From: Deltaproteobacteria bacterium
Lineage (GTDB): Bacteria; Bdellovibrionota; FAC87; UBA2466
Assembly (NCBI GenBank): GCA_013205415.1
Contig: JABMMY010000113.1
Coordinates: 1 to 6,341 of the forward strand
Direction of reading: 5' to 3'
DNA length: 6,341 bases
This document shows, one piece after another, positions 1 to 6,257 of the stretch. The translations under genes and the position numbers were made by a program. Each line of letters opens with the position of its first letter. Within the stretch, counting starts at the first letter, position 1. Below the pieces are notes generated by a model. The model searched no databases. It was given only the letters and a program-made list of their open reading frames with translations, and was not told where the DNA came from.

Positions 1-3
1 CGA

Positions 4-981
4 ATGGTAGAAACTAAACAAAAATCCAAGATCAGTATTCTCGTTATTACCTTTAACCATGAAAAATTTATTGGTGAAGCTCTTGATGGAATACTAAAAC
101 AAAGGGTAGAGGTTCCAATAGAGATAATTATTGCTGACGATTGTTCTACCGATTCTACTCTGCAAGTGGCTTACCGTTACCAAGCAGAACATCCAGACAT
201 CATCAAAATTCTCACTACCGAAAAAAATTTAGGCCATACTCACAACTATGTCAGAGCCTGGGAAATGGCGCGGGGAGATTATATTGCTCACTGTGATGGG
301 GATGACTACTGGACTGAACCTTACAAACTGGCCCGACAGTTGGATTTTCTAGAGCGAAATCCTTCCTACTCTAGCTGTGGGCATAAGGTATGGGCAAAAA
401 CGGACTCGGATGGAATACTTCTTGGGCCGATCCCTAGAATAGAACAAACTATTTTTACTACCAAGGATATGCTTGATAACTGCTACCCTCATAACTGTAG
501 TTTGCTATTTCGAAACAAACTTTTTTGTTCCTTTCCTGATTTCTTCTTTCTTTTAACAGGTCATGACTGGTGTATTGATATTCTTAATTCACTTAAGGGA
601 CCTATTAAAATTTTCCCTGAGGTCATGGCTGTCTGGAGAATGAGATCGGATGGATTATGGGGTGGGCGACAAGCTACTTTTCATTTGGAACACAATATTT
701 CATTTTTAAAACACCTTAAAGACTATCTTCCGAAGAAATATCATCGGGCAGTAGCCAAAAATCTTATCAAGAACTATTTCCTTCTGAGTCATGAATCGCT
801 AAAACAGGGTGACACTCAGAAATCCATAGAGTGTCTCGCTCAAATTCTGACCCTTAAAAGTTTTTTCATTCTTTCCTTTAGAAAATTTCTTAGCTTAATA
901 ATGCAACTTAAATTCCCAAAACTTTACTCTTCGCTCAGGGGATTAAGAAATCAAACGGTGGGAGAGCCACCTCTTATCTAA
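4..981 (+). CDS. Family 2 glycosyltransferase (GT-A fold)
   Basis: This 325-residue protein transfers a sugar from a nucleotide-sugar donor, probably to a surface glycan; donor and acceptor cannot be read from sequence. The N-terminal half is a GT-A domain. A first beta strand, SILVITFNHEKFIGEAL (11-27), is followed by IIIADDCSTDST (41-52), the nucleotide-binding strand with its acidic pair. CDGDDYW (97-103) carries the metal-binding DxD-type motif. GHDW (186-189) lies where the family has its acceptor-site acidic residue, and WRMRSDGLWGG (211-221) matches the usual end of the catalytic domain. Residues from about 225 are a helical tail with no membrane segment obvious enough to call, so the enzyme is probably cytoplasmic or peripheral. 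It is the only plus-strand gene and converges on the minus-strand genes. The start is the first ATG, 3 bases into the window, so its ribosome binding site is not visible and an upstream extension cannot be excluded. The family call is firm; the substrate is unknown. Confidence 0.9.
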   Translation: MVETKQKSKISILVITFNHEKFIGEALDGILKQRVEVPIEIIIADDCSTDSTLQVAYRYQAEHPDIIKILTTEKNLGHTHNYVRAWEMARGDYIAHCDGDDYWTEPYKLARQLDFLERNPSYSSCGHKVWAKTDSDGILLGPIPRIEQTIFTTKDMLDNCYPHNCSLLFRNKLFCSFPDFFFLLTGHDWCIDILNSLKGPIKIFPEVMAVWRMRSDGLWGGRQATFHLEHNISFLKHLKDYLPKKYHRAVAKNLIKNYFLLSHESLKQGDTQKSIECLAQILTLKSFFILSFRKFLSLIMQLKFPKLYSSLRGLRNQTVGEPPLI

Positions 982-1012
982 CTAGGGTCCCTTTTATTAA
1001 TTAGAAATTTAA

Positions 1013-1222
1013 TTAGTCTATTTTTACTTTAAACACCTTAATAACGGCTCCGCTAGTTAGCGTGGCATAAAGCTGTTCAATTATTTTATCCTTTACCCCC
1101 AACTCAACCTGCTTTTTTGTAAACCCATACTGCTCTAGTTCCTTTAACGATGGAAAGGTAGCGGACTTTTCGCGATGAGTGATAATGCTTTTTTTTAGGC
1201 GCGTTTTAGTTACTGCATCCAT
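1013..1222 (-). CDS. Small hypothetical protein, 69 aa, downstream of the FkbM methyltransferase
   Basis: I do not recognise this protein. The reading frame continues up to an ATG at 1309, but I chose the ATG at 1222. AAAGAGG (1233-1227) lies 4 bases upstream of it, and the start falls 10 bases after the methyltransferase stop, whereas the longer form would overlap that gene by 77 bases. The product is lysine-rich and basic, with no signal peptide or membrane segment. FPSLKELEQYGFTKKQVELG (23-42) could form two short helices with a turn, loosely like a helix-turn-helix. The C-terminus, AVIKVFKVKID, looks like a beta strand. It is the last gene of the minus-strand run and its stop lies about 30 bases from that of the convergent glycosyltransferase. 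Existence is supported by the ribosome binding site and spacing; function is unknown. It could also be a chance open frame. Confidence 0.5.
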   Translation of the reverse strand: MDAVTKTRLKKSIITHREKSATFPSLKELEQYGFTKKQVELGVKDKIIEQLYATLTSGAVIKVFKVKID

Positions 1223-1232
1223 TAGACCTCTT

Positions 1233-2177
1233 TCATGACCTAAAGAAACGCAATACTCTCCAAGAACCGGAAGAAAATTGCTGCCCGACATTCGCTTCAA
1301 TAGAAGCAAAGTAATTGGTAGGTTCCCAATTAATGATTCGGGAGGGTTTCTCTACAGGAATCAGCTCTACACAGTTAAAATTCTTCTGAATTGCCCAAAC
1401 AAAATATCGGTGCTTTTGTAACCACCGAATCGTAGGAGCCTTATTTCCGCCATGCTCTTCAAAAACAACATATCTAATTCTGTGTTCAGAAAAAAGTTTT
1501 TCAGAGCCTTCAAATACAGAAAGCTCATGCCCCTCTACATCTAACTTCATTAGATCAATTTGTGAGGAGGCTTCAGAAAAAAAGGTATCTAGCGTATGGA
1601 CATCCACTGAAATTGAATTTTCATTATAAGGGTTTCCTAATTTTTCAAGGGTTCCCAAACCACTATTGGTATTTCCATTTCCGTCCACCATTAACCCACG
1701 ACTAAAAAATTCTTGGGTCCCAGAACATTTTGATAGGGCACCTATAATAATGGTAACCTCTGCATTTGTAGATCTATCCCAAAGTGCTACATTATTTTTT
1801 AATTTCTCAGCCAATGTAGGTTCCGGCTCAAAGGCTAGAACCCTTCCCTTAGTGCCCACTTTTAGCGCCATTAAACTAGTGACATACCCAATATTGGCAC
1901 CCACATCGACCACACAGTCACCTGGTTTAAGAAGTCGCTCAATTATTTCCATCATTCCAAGTTCATAAACCCCACAAAAAGCTATCGCCCGCCCTATAGC
2001 CTCTTTCAAAGAAATATTAATTTTATTCCCCAATGGTAGGCGATATTGAATACGATCCCATCCAAGACTGGCCAGTAATCTGAATTGAATCCCTTTGAAT
2101 AAACTGGGAATAGAGTAAAAATAGGTAGGTTTAGATTTTAAGTTTTTTACCCAGTCTTTGATTAAAACAATGTTCAT
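1233..2177 (-). CDS. FkbM-family SAM-dependent methyltransferase
   Basis: This 314-residue protein has a class I S-adenosylmethionine-dependent methyltransferase domain of the FkbM type (Methyltransf_21), which methylates hydroxyl groups on polyketides, sugars and glycans. The SAM-binding loop is VVDVGANIGYVTS (89-101), with the strand-2 acidic region LAFEPEP (114-120). The FkbM signature LMKLDVEGHELSVFEGS (209-225) and VVFEEHGG (237-244) follow. The first 70 residues are an extension before the fold. NYFASIE (288-294) corresponds to the usual C-terminal strand, and the last 20 residues are an unconserved-looking tail. The ATG at 2177 lies 20 bases after the stop of the gene upstream. No clear Shine-Dalgarno sequence precedes it, so translation may depend on that neighbour. 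Because the convergent gene is a glycosyltransferase, O-methylation of a surface sugar is a reasonable inference, but the substrate is not shown. The family assignment is firm. Confidence 0.9.
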   Translation of the reverse strand: MNIVLIKDWVKNLKSKPTYFYSIPSLFKGIQFRLLASLGWDRIQYRLPLGNKINISLKEAIGRAIAFCGVYELGMMEIIERLLKPGDCVVDVGANIGYVTSLMALKVGTKGRVLAFEPEPTLAEKLKNNVALWDRSTNAEVTIIIGALSKCSGTQEFFSRGLMVDGNGNTNSGLGTLEKLGNPYNENSISVDVHTLDTFFSEASSQIDLMKLDVEGHELSVFEGSEKLFSEHRIRYVVFEEHGGNKAPTIRWLQKHRYFVWAIQKNFNCVELIPVEKPSRIINWEPTNYFASIEANVGQQFSSGSWRVLRFFRS

Positions 2178-2197
2178 ATTAAGATAATTATTATCGG

Positions 2198-3595
2198 TTA
2201 AGAATATAGGGCCGACTGCCCTTCCTTAAGAACATTTAACGTTCCCCGCACAAGAGATTGAAGATTAATGGGCTGTTGTTTTTTAATTAACAATTCAAAA
2301 AGTTGCGTCGTATTTGGATACTGTTGTTCAAATTTATTAATAAGGTCTAAATCGGATAGATTTTCTTTCGCTTTTGCTATCAATGATAACCTCGTAAAAT
2401 CTTTTAGGGTTCTATGAATATTTTCAGGAGACTGTGAGATTAGATTGCCTATGATTAAATTTCTTCCTAATAGAAGGCTTTCCTTTAAGCGATAATGAGT
2501 GGCAAATCGACAGTGTTTCAGCCAATCATTATCTTCTACCTGCGCAGGGTAGGCCCAATTCAAATGAGAAAAAGTATTTCCCCAGTGCCAGCCAGAGGAC
2601 AGCAGAACCAAGGTAGCTGGTGACACAATAAGAGGAACCTCTTTAGGCTCTTCATCAAATGAAGAAAACAAAGCTACAAAGTGACTGAAAATATTTACCG
2701 CACTCACCAAGGTCAAATTAGATTGTGGGACTAATACCAAAGGACAGGAACTGGCTCTCAACATAGTAAAAGAGGGCTCTATTTTTCTTAATTTGTAAAC
2801 CCAACCTCTATTTAAAATCTCAGCACCAAACCTAGCCCCCTTTTTTTCTCTAAAATTTAATTTGAAATCTAGCTTATTTGGCCGCTGCTCCTCATGAGCA
2901 CGTTCAGCTAATTGCTGGATCTGATAATAGGCATGTGCCATTAAAACAGCTGGAGTTTGCAAATTCAGAGATTCTAGATTCTCTCCCGAGCATAGAAATA
3001 AGGTTCTACCAATATATTTAAGAAACTGGATGCGGTAAAAGGCGGAACTTTTACGACGAGAACTAATAAGATATTTTTGAGCCTTACTAAAATAATGAAC
3101 ACTAAGAGCTAATTGGCTTGATAGTTGAGCAGGAATACTTTCTTTGGGTTTACTAGATTTCCAATTGTCATGACTCAGTTTTTTTCTATCCGAAAACCAA
3201 TTTGAGCTTGCCGAAGCGGAGCTCTCTAATCGTTTCAAATCGGAAGAACAGGTTACATTAAGGTCCCCCATCATTGGAAATTTTCTCTTGATTTCAAAGT
3301 ATTCGGTTCTGAGATCCCAAATTTCTCTCTCCCTAATTTCTCTATCCTTCACAATTAAAAAATTAAGTTCCGAAATACCTGGAATAAAAAGTTCCTCCTC
3401 CGCTCCAGTTAAAAAAACTTTTGAGGAGCTAGCGATACTTTGTAAAACCTTTCCAATCTTTTTTGCTGTCATTTGATAATAGGTACGCCCCAATTTTTTC
3501 AGTGGGCGAAATCTAAAGGTTTGATAAACTATGTTTCGGATTGCTATTGGAAACTGTAAGTTTGAAGAGGGGTTCCAAGGTTTTTCATAATCCAT
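2198..3595 (-). CDS. Hypothetical protein with a degenerate nucleotidyltransferase-like N-terminal domain
   Basis: This 465-residue protein has no family I can name with confidence. Residues 59-121 follow the layout of a DNA polymerase beta-type nucleotidyltransferase. KVFLTGAEEELFIPGISELNFLI (59-81, split as KVFLTGAEEE and LFIPGISELNFLI) sits where active enzymes have a GS motif, a glycine-rich stretch and the S-D-x-D metal pair. MMGDLNVTCSSDL (108-120) sits where they have the third acidic residue, here D111. The metal pair is replaced by E76 and N78, so catalysis would be impaired or absent. The rest (about 125-465) is helical, with a Ser/Lys-rich stretch near 122-155. It is soluble and lacks a signal peptide. 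The gene follows a 163-base gap after the VWA gene and precedes the methyltransferase by 20 bases, so it probably heads a separate transcript. The start is the only reasonable ATG, with no close Shine-Dalgarno sequence. The coding call is strong; the fold call is tentative and rests on motif layout only. Confidence 0.75.
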   Translation of the reverse strand: MDYEKPWNPSSNLQFPIAIRNIVYQTFRFRPLKKLGRTYYQMTAKKIGKVLQSIASSSKVFLTGAEEELFIPGISELNFLIVKDREIREREIWDLRTEYFEIKRKFPMMGDLNVTCSSDLKRLESSASASSNWFSDRKKLSHDNWKSSKPKESIPAQLSSQLALSVHYFSKAQKYLISSRRKSSAFYRIQFLKYIGRTLFLCSGENLESLNLQTPAVLMAHAYYQIQQLAERAHEEQRPNKLDFKLNFREKKGARFGAEILNRGWVYKLRKIEPSFTMLRASSCPLVLVPQSNLTLVSAVNIFSHFVALFSSFDEEPKEVPLIVSPATLVLLSSGWHWGNTFSHLNWAYPAQVEDNDWLKHCRFATHYRLKESLLLGRNLIIGNLISQSPENIHRTLKDFTRLSLIAKAKENLSDLDLINKFEQQYPNTTQLFELLIKKQQPINLQSLVRGTLNVLKEGQSALYS

Positions 3596-3758
3596 AAAAT
3601 CAGCTTATTCTAACCTTGCCCCCTTTAGAAATTAAAAAATGGTAAGGGGTATCGCAATTCCATAACGCAACCCGCTCAAACATCGCGAACCCTCTGTCAA
3701 TAGACCTCTATCATTCTGAACCTGTTCTCGGCTAAACGCTAACAAGTGACCACAAATT
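3596..3758. other. Intergenic gap with a 37-codon minus-strand open frame of higher G+C
   Basis: This gap separates the lysine operon from the glycan-type genes. On the minus strand a frame from TTG at 3745 to a stop at 3634-3632 encodes 37 residues (beginning LLAFSREQVQND, ending GLRYGIAIPLTIF). No Shine-Dalgarno sequence precedes it, so I do not call it a gene. By count, 49 of the 100 bases at 3641-3740 are G or C, visibly more than the neighbouring AT-rich DNA. A possible stem of six base pairs joins CCCCTT and AAGGGG around 3624-3649 on the minus strand, but no T run follows, so it is not a clear terminator. The stretch may be an untranslated or repeated element. Confidence 0.3.
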
Positions 3759-4529
3759 TTATCGACGAGCCAACAACCGAACAGCCTCGTAAAGTTTCTT
3801 GGGAAGCTCCTGAAATGTTTCCACCTCTAAACAGATGCCGTTTCCATGGCTCGCCATCATTTTAGATGCCTCTAAGTGACTTCCTGGGCCATGAAGATGG
3901 AGTACGACTAAAAAATCATACCTTTTTGCCACATTAATAGGGTCTTTTCCCTCGGTAGATCGTCCGTCCGTTGCAATCAAGCCGATCTTTTTTCTTCCCG
4001 CACCCGATTGGTGAAATTGCTTTAATCCCTCTTCGAGTCCGAGAGCAATATTGGTAAATCCGCGAGGTTGAGATTTTAAGAATTTCAGGACTGTGGTTTC
4101 TAAGGATTCCTCCACCGCCAGCTTTTTGATGGCCTTGGCCTGCGAAGAAAAAACAATAACACCGGCATCTGGAGAGTTAATTTGGAGCAATAAAACGGCG
4201 ACTGCAATACTAGCTAGAAGATGTTTATCCCCCGACATCGAAGAGCTTGCATCTAGCATTGCGACACAACTAAAAGGCCGCTGCTCTGTGACCTCAACCT
4301 GAAGAGTCTCAGGAGTCACTTCACTTAAAATAGGGTTTTCTTCAAGCGTTTCATCAAGAGCTATTTCACCCAAAGGTACTCTAGAGAAAACATCCAGTTT
4401 TAAAATCTGGGGTCTGGAGGGATGAGCGATTACTTTTTTTGCGTGATCTAAAACTAATGAGACCAGTTTTCGATCCGTTTTTTCATTGCTTTTATAATCT
4501 CCACTTCGTTGAAAATATAACTGCCGCAT
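3759..4529 (-). CDS. VWA-domain protein, partner of the adjacent MoxR AAA+ ATPase; true N-terminus probably upstream by frameshifting
   Basis: From the first ATG this is a 256-residue protein with a von Willebrand factor A domain at about 84-250. The complete metal-ion-dependent adhesion site is visible: DASSS (93-97), T159 in RGFTN, and D188 in IATDGRS. Such domains bind a protein ligand through a divalent metal. No signal peptide or membrane segment is seen, so it is cytoplasmic. In the MoxR family, the VWA partner (CbbO, NorD, the ChlD C-terminal domain) links the ATPase ring to its target. The ATG at 4529 has no Shine-Dalgarno sequence at a workable distance; the nearest G-rich run, AGGGGAT, is about 15-20 bases away. 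The frame is open a further 53 codons upstream, back to a TGA at 4691-4689, overlapping the ATPase end, without ATG, GTG or TTG. The main product is therefore probably the C-terminal 300 residues of a frameshift fusion with the ATPase. A 256-residue protein from weak coupled initiation is the alternative. Confidence 0.85.
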   Translation of the reverse strand: MRQLYFQRSGDYKSNEKTDRKLVSLVLDHAKKVIAHPSRPQILKLDVFSRVPLGEIALDETLEENPILSEVTPETLQVEVTEQRPFSCVAMLDASSSMSGDKHLLASIAVAVLLLQINSPDAGVIVFSSQAKAIKKLAVEESLETTVLKFLKSQPRGFTNIALGLEEGLKQFHQSGAGRKKIGLIATDGRSTEGKDPINVAKRYDFLVVLHLHGPGSHLEASKMMASHGNGICLEVETFQELPKKLYEAVRLLARR

Positions 4530-4661
4530 CAGATTAGCTTTAGGATCCCCTACTCCACTTTGAATTTCTTGAAACTGTTGTTGTTCAACAAGTTCGATTG
4601 GAAAAAAAATAGGAACCCCTTTTAAAGCAGGCTCTTCCCATCTCTTAGGAGGTTTTAATTC
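4530..4661 (-). other. 44-codon open extension linking the ATPase and VWA frames
   Basis: Read in the VWA frame, this stretch gives 44 residues without a stop, beginning ELKPPKRWEEPALKG and continuing VPIFFPIELVEQQQFQE before GVGDPKANL and the VWA methionine. The content looks like protein: a proline/lysine start, a hydrophobic strand, then a glutamine-rich helix. It would form the linker and the N-terminal edge of the VWA module, comparable in position to the linker of ChlD-type chelatase subunits. No usual start codon lies within it. It is thus either translated by frameshifting from the ATPase gene or is a remnant of a fused gene. Confidence 0.6.
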
Positions 4662-5482
4662 TTTTTTTTTTCGATGAGCGAAGGAAATTCATTAAGAGCG
4701 AGAAGACTTAAAATAACATCTCTCGGATCCTCGTCACTAGACACTAATTCTAATCGACTAGGAAGTGCCATGAGAGCGGCAGACTCAAAATCGATTCCAC
4801 CTTCCATTAATTTCGCTATTGCAATCGCAGCGCGAATACTAGCCCCTCGTTTAATCCCCATGTGATTTCTGGTCGCTCTAATTAAATCTACCATGCGTTC
4901 TAGAATGCTATTTTTTATCTTCGAGGAAACCTCCTGCTTTAAAATGGCAAGTTCCTCCTCCTTTGATTGGTATCCTAATCGAATCATTTCAAAACGATCC
5001 AATAAGGCTTCCGATAAAGCATGAGTGGCGGTGAACTCTTTCGGATTTTGAGTTGCAACAACACAAAATCCATCTTTAGCCTGTAGATTACCTAATTTAG
5101 GCATCGATATTTTTCTCTCATCCATCGCCGGCAAAAGAATATTCTGAACCGCTTCAGGCATTCGATTTAATTCATTGATAAATAGAATTTTGCCATTTTT
5201 CATAGCACCGACTAGGGGCCCGTCAAGAAATGACTCTTTCGTATATCCTTTTTTTAGAACCAATGGGGGATCAAACCACCCTGTGAGTTTTTGTTCTGTA
5301 TAGCGAGTGTCCCCATCAACTCTTTCAAAACCTTTTTTTAATTCTTGCAAGACCTGTCGAACCAGAAAAGTTTTTCCTACTCCCACTGGACCTTCAATTA
5401 AAATATTTCGATGCAACGCAATAACTTTTTTTAATTGATTCAACTCAATTTCACGGCCAATAATTTTAAATTTATTTACCAC
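4655..5482 (-). CDS. MoxR-family AAA+ ATPase, probable chaperone for lysine 5,6-aminomutase
   Basis: This is a single AAA+ module, 275 residues from the GTG at 5482. Walker A is GPVGVGKT (31-38). Walker B is ILFINE (99-104), with Asn replacing the usual Asp but the catalytic Glu kept. Sensor 1 is in ATQNP (143-147), SEALLDRFE (157-165) holds the likely arginine finger, and the sensor 2 region is RGASIRA (212-218). NELNRMPEAVQN is typical of MoxR/CbbQ-type proteins rather than ChlI. These ATPases form hexameric rings in the cytoplasm and remodel or load cofactors into target enzymes together with a VWA partner. I chose GTG because GGAAAG (5495-5490) lies 7 bases upstream; a TTG at 5518 would add 12 basic residues and lacks a good site. 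The start overlaps the kamE stop by 11 bases. The stop is preceded by an A10 run through which the VWA frame continues; a -1 shift would give an ATPase-VWA fusion of about 574 residues. Confidence 0.92.
   Translation of the reverse strand: MVNKFKIIGREIELNQLKKVIALHRNILIEGPVGVGKTFLVRQVLQELKKGFERVDGDTRYTEQKLTGWFDPPLVLKKGYTKESFLDGPLVGAMKNGKILFINELNRMPEAVQNILLPAMDERKISMPKLGNLQAKDGFCVVATQNPKEFTATHALSEALLDRFEMIRLGYQSKEEELAILKQEVSSKIKNSILERMVDLIRATRNHMGIKRGASIRAAIAIAKLMEGGIDFESAALMALPSRLELVSSDEDPRDVILSLLALNEFPSLIEKKKN
4661..4671 (-). promoter_or_regulatory. Candidate -1 frameshift / transcriptional slippage site (A10 G) at the ATPase-VWA junction
   Basis: The minus strand has ten consecutive A followed by G. 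In the ATPase frame this reads GAA AAA AAA AAG AAT TAA, so the heptamer A_AAA_AAG (4667-4661) is in the X_XXY_YYZ phase that drives -1 frameshifting in E. coli dnaX. After slipping back one base the next codons are GAA TTA AAA CCT, entering the VWA frame; the unshifted ribosome stops after one more codon. Ten A also exceeds the length at which bacterial RNA polymerase commonly slips, and one added A gives the same fusion. No Shine-Dalgarno-like stimulator is seen in the 25 bases upstream. Downstream there is only a weak possible stem, GGGAA (4639-4635) with TTCCT (4615-4611). A missing base in the sequence read is the competing explanation. Confidence 0.6.
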
Positions 5483-6257
5483 TTTTTTTCTTTCCAGTTT
5501 TGGATTCCGCTTTATCAATACGCTCTATCATCTTCTCATAAACAAAGTTTGCCACATCACTGGGCCTAGCACCAATAGTAAATCCTGCATCATAACCTAA
5601 TTCTAAGGCCATCTTATGCGTAACCCTAGGTCCTCCCGCGACAATAATAAATTTACCCTCAAGACCGCGTTTACTAAGGCGCAGGATCAGGTCTCTCATG
5701 TCAGCGACATGAATATCTTTTTGAGAAACGACCTTTGATAGTAAAATAGCATCTGCTTTTTCCTTCACAGCCCTATCAATTAACTCTTCAGTAGGGACTT
5801 GGCTGCCCATATTTACGACTCGAAAACCCCGATATCTTTCTAGTCCGATATCGCCGTCAAAACCCTTCATATTTAAAATAGCATCTAGCCCCACAGTGTG
5901 GGCATCAAAACCGGTACAAGCACCTACAATTCTTATCGGCCGTTTCACATTTGCTAAAATTAACCGATCGATCTCCTTATAGGTTCGTTTTTCACCTCCA
6001 AGGTCAGGGACTTCAATTCTTGCGTAATCAACCCCCTTATCGGTTCTGGCCATCACTACAAAGAGACAGTAGTTCACTCCAATTTTTGACATGTGGGCAA
6101 TTTTTACATCAAAAAATCCCCACCCTCGAACTAGTTGAGTTGCGGCCTCGCGTGCTTTTGCCGAGGGCTCTATGGGCAAAGTAAAACTCATCTGGAGCGC
6201 TCCGTCGTCGGTAGTATCTCCGTACGGTTTTAATGAATTAAAATCGATCTCCTTCAT
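5472..6257 (-). CDS. kamE: Lysine 5,6-aminomutase beta subunit (B12- and PLP-binding)
   Basis: KamE is the cobalamin-binding subunit of lysine 5,6-aminomutase. With KamD it moves the terminal amino group of D-lysine or beta-lysine to C5, using adenosylcobalamin and pyridoxal phosphate, in the lysine fermentation pathway to acetate and butyrate. The 261 residues match the family length. An N-terminal signature, PYGDTTDDGALQMSFTLP (11-28), leads into the dimerisation region. The base-off B12 motif DxHxxG is DAHTVG (118-123), with H120 as the lower cobalt ligand. K131 in NMKGFDGD is the expected Schiff-base lysine for PLP: its 11-residue distance from the histidine equals that of His133 and Lys144 in the characterised enzyme. 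SQVPTEELIDRAVKEKADAI (split: SQVPTEELID, RAVKEKADAI) and IIVAGGPRV (204-212) complete the Rossmann-like cobalamin fold. The lysine-rich tail overlaps the ATPase start. The ATG at 6257 overlaps the kamD stop (TAATG) and has GGGGAG 9 bases upstream. Confidence 0.95.
   Translation of the reverse strand: MKEIDFNSLKPYGDTTDDGALQMSFTLPIEPSAKAREAATQLVRGWGFFDVKIAHMSKIGVNYCLFVVMARTDKGVDYARIEVPDLGGEKRTYKEIDRLILANVKRPIRIVGACTGFDAHTVGLDAILNMKGFDGDIGLERYRGFRVVNMGSQVPTEELIDRAVKEKADAILLSKVVSQKDIHVADMRDLILRLSKRGLEGKFIIVAGGPRVTHKMALELGYDAGFTIGARPSDVANFVYEKMIERIDKAESKTGKKKSGK
5490..5495 (-). promoter_or_regulatory. Ribosome binding site deciding the ATPase start
   Basis: GGAAAG lies inside the end of kamE, seven A before a GTG that opens the ATPase frame. 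It favours GTG at 5482 over the more distal TTG at 5518. Its position within kamE suggests that ribosomes finishing kamE re-initiate here. Confidence 0.5.

Noticed and set aside
998..1025. TAATTA...TAATTA possible hairpin followed by five T between the convergent genes, as a terminator.
   Set aside because: The stem is only six A-T pairs, the T run starts five bases after it, and there is no T run on the minus side. Too weak to call.
1223..1309. The longer 98-codon form of the small gene starting at 1309.
   Set aside because: It overlaps the methyltransferase by 77 bases, whereas the downstream ATG has a ribosome binding site just after the methyltransferase stop.
1666..1968. Plus-strand open frames inside the methyltransferase, the 465-codon gene, the VWA gene and kamE.
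   Set aside because: They lie opposite genes with clear motifs, have no recognisable domains or ribosome binding sites, and are antisense shadows.
3590..3640. Promoter for the 465-codon gene, with TAGAAT (3612-3607) as a -10 box.
   Set aside because: No convincing -35 box at the right distance (only TTAATT), and the transcript would start about five bases before the ATG. A promoter in this gap is expected, but I cannot place it.
4611..4639. GGGAA/TTCCT hairpin downstream of the slippery site as a frameshift stimulator.
   Set aside because: At most five pairs including one G-U, with a 19-base loop and about 22 bases from the slip site. It is mentioned as weak context only, not called as a feature.
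4647..4652. AGGAGG on the plus strand before an ATG at 4674, suggesting a plus-strand gene.
   Set aside because: The spacing to the ATG is over 20 bases and the 63-codon frame is antisense to the well-supported ATPase gene. On the minus strand the same bases read CCTCCT, which cannot pair with the anti-Shine-Dalgarno sequence to stimulate frameshifting.
5483..5490. A7 run near the end of kamE, looking like a second frameshift site into the ATPase gene.
   Set aside because: The ATPase frame is +1 relative to kamE, so a -1 slip does not reach it, and the ATPase has its own GTG with GGAAAG 7 bases upstream. An ordinary coupled overlap explains it.
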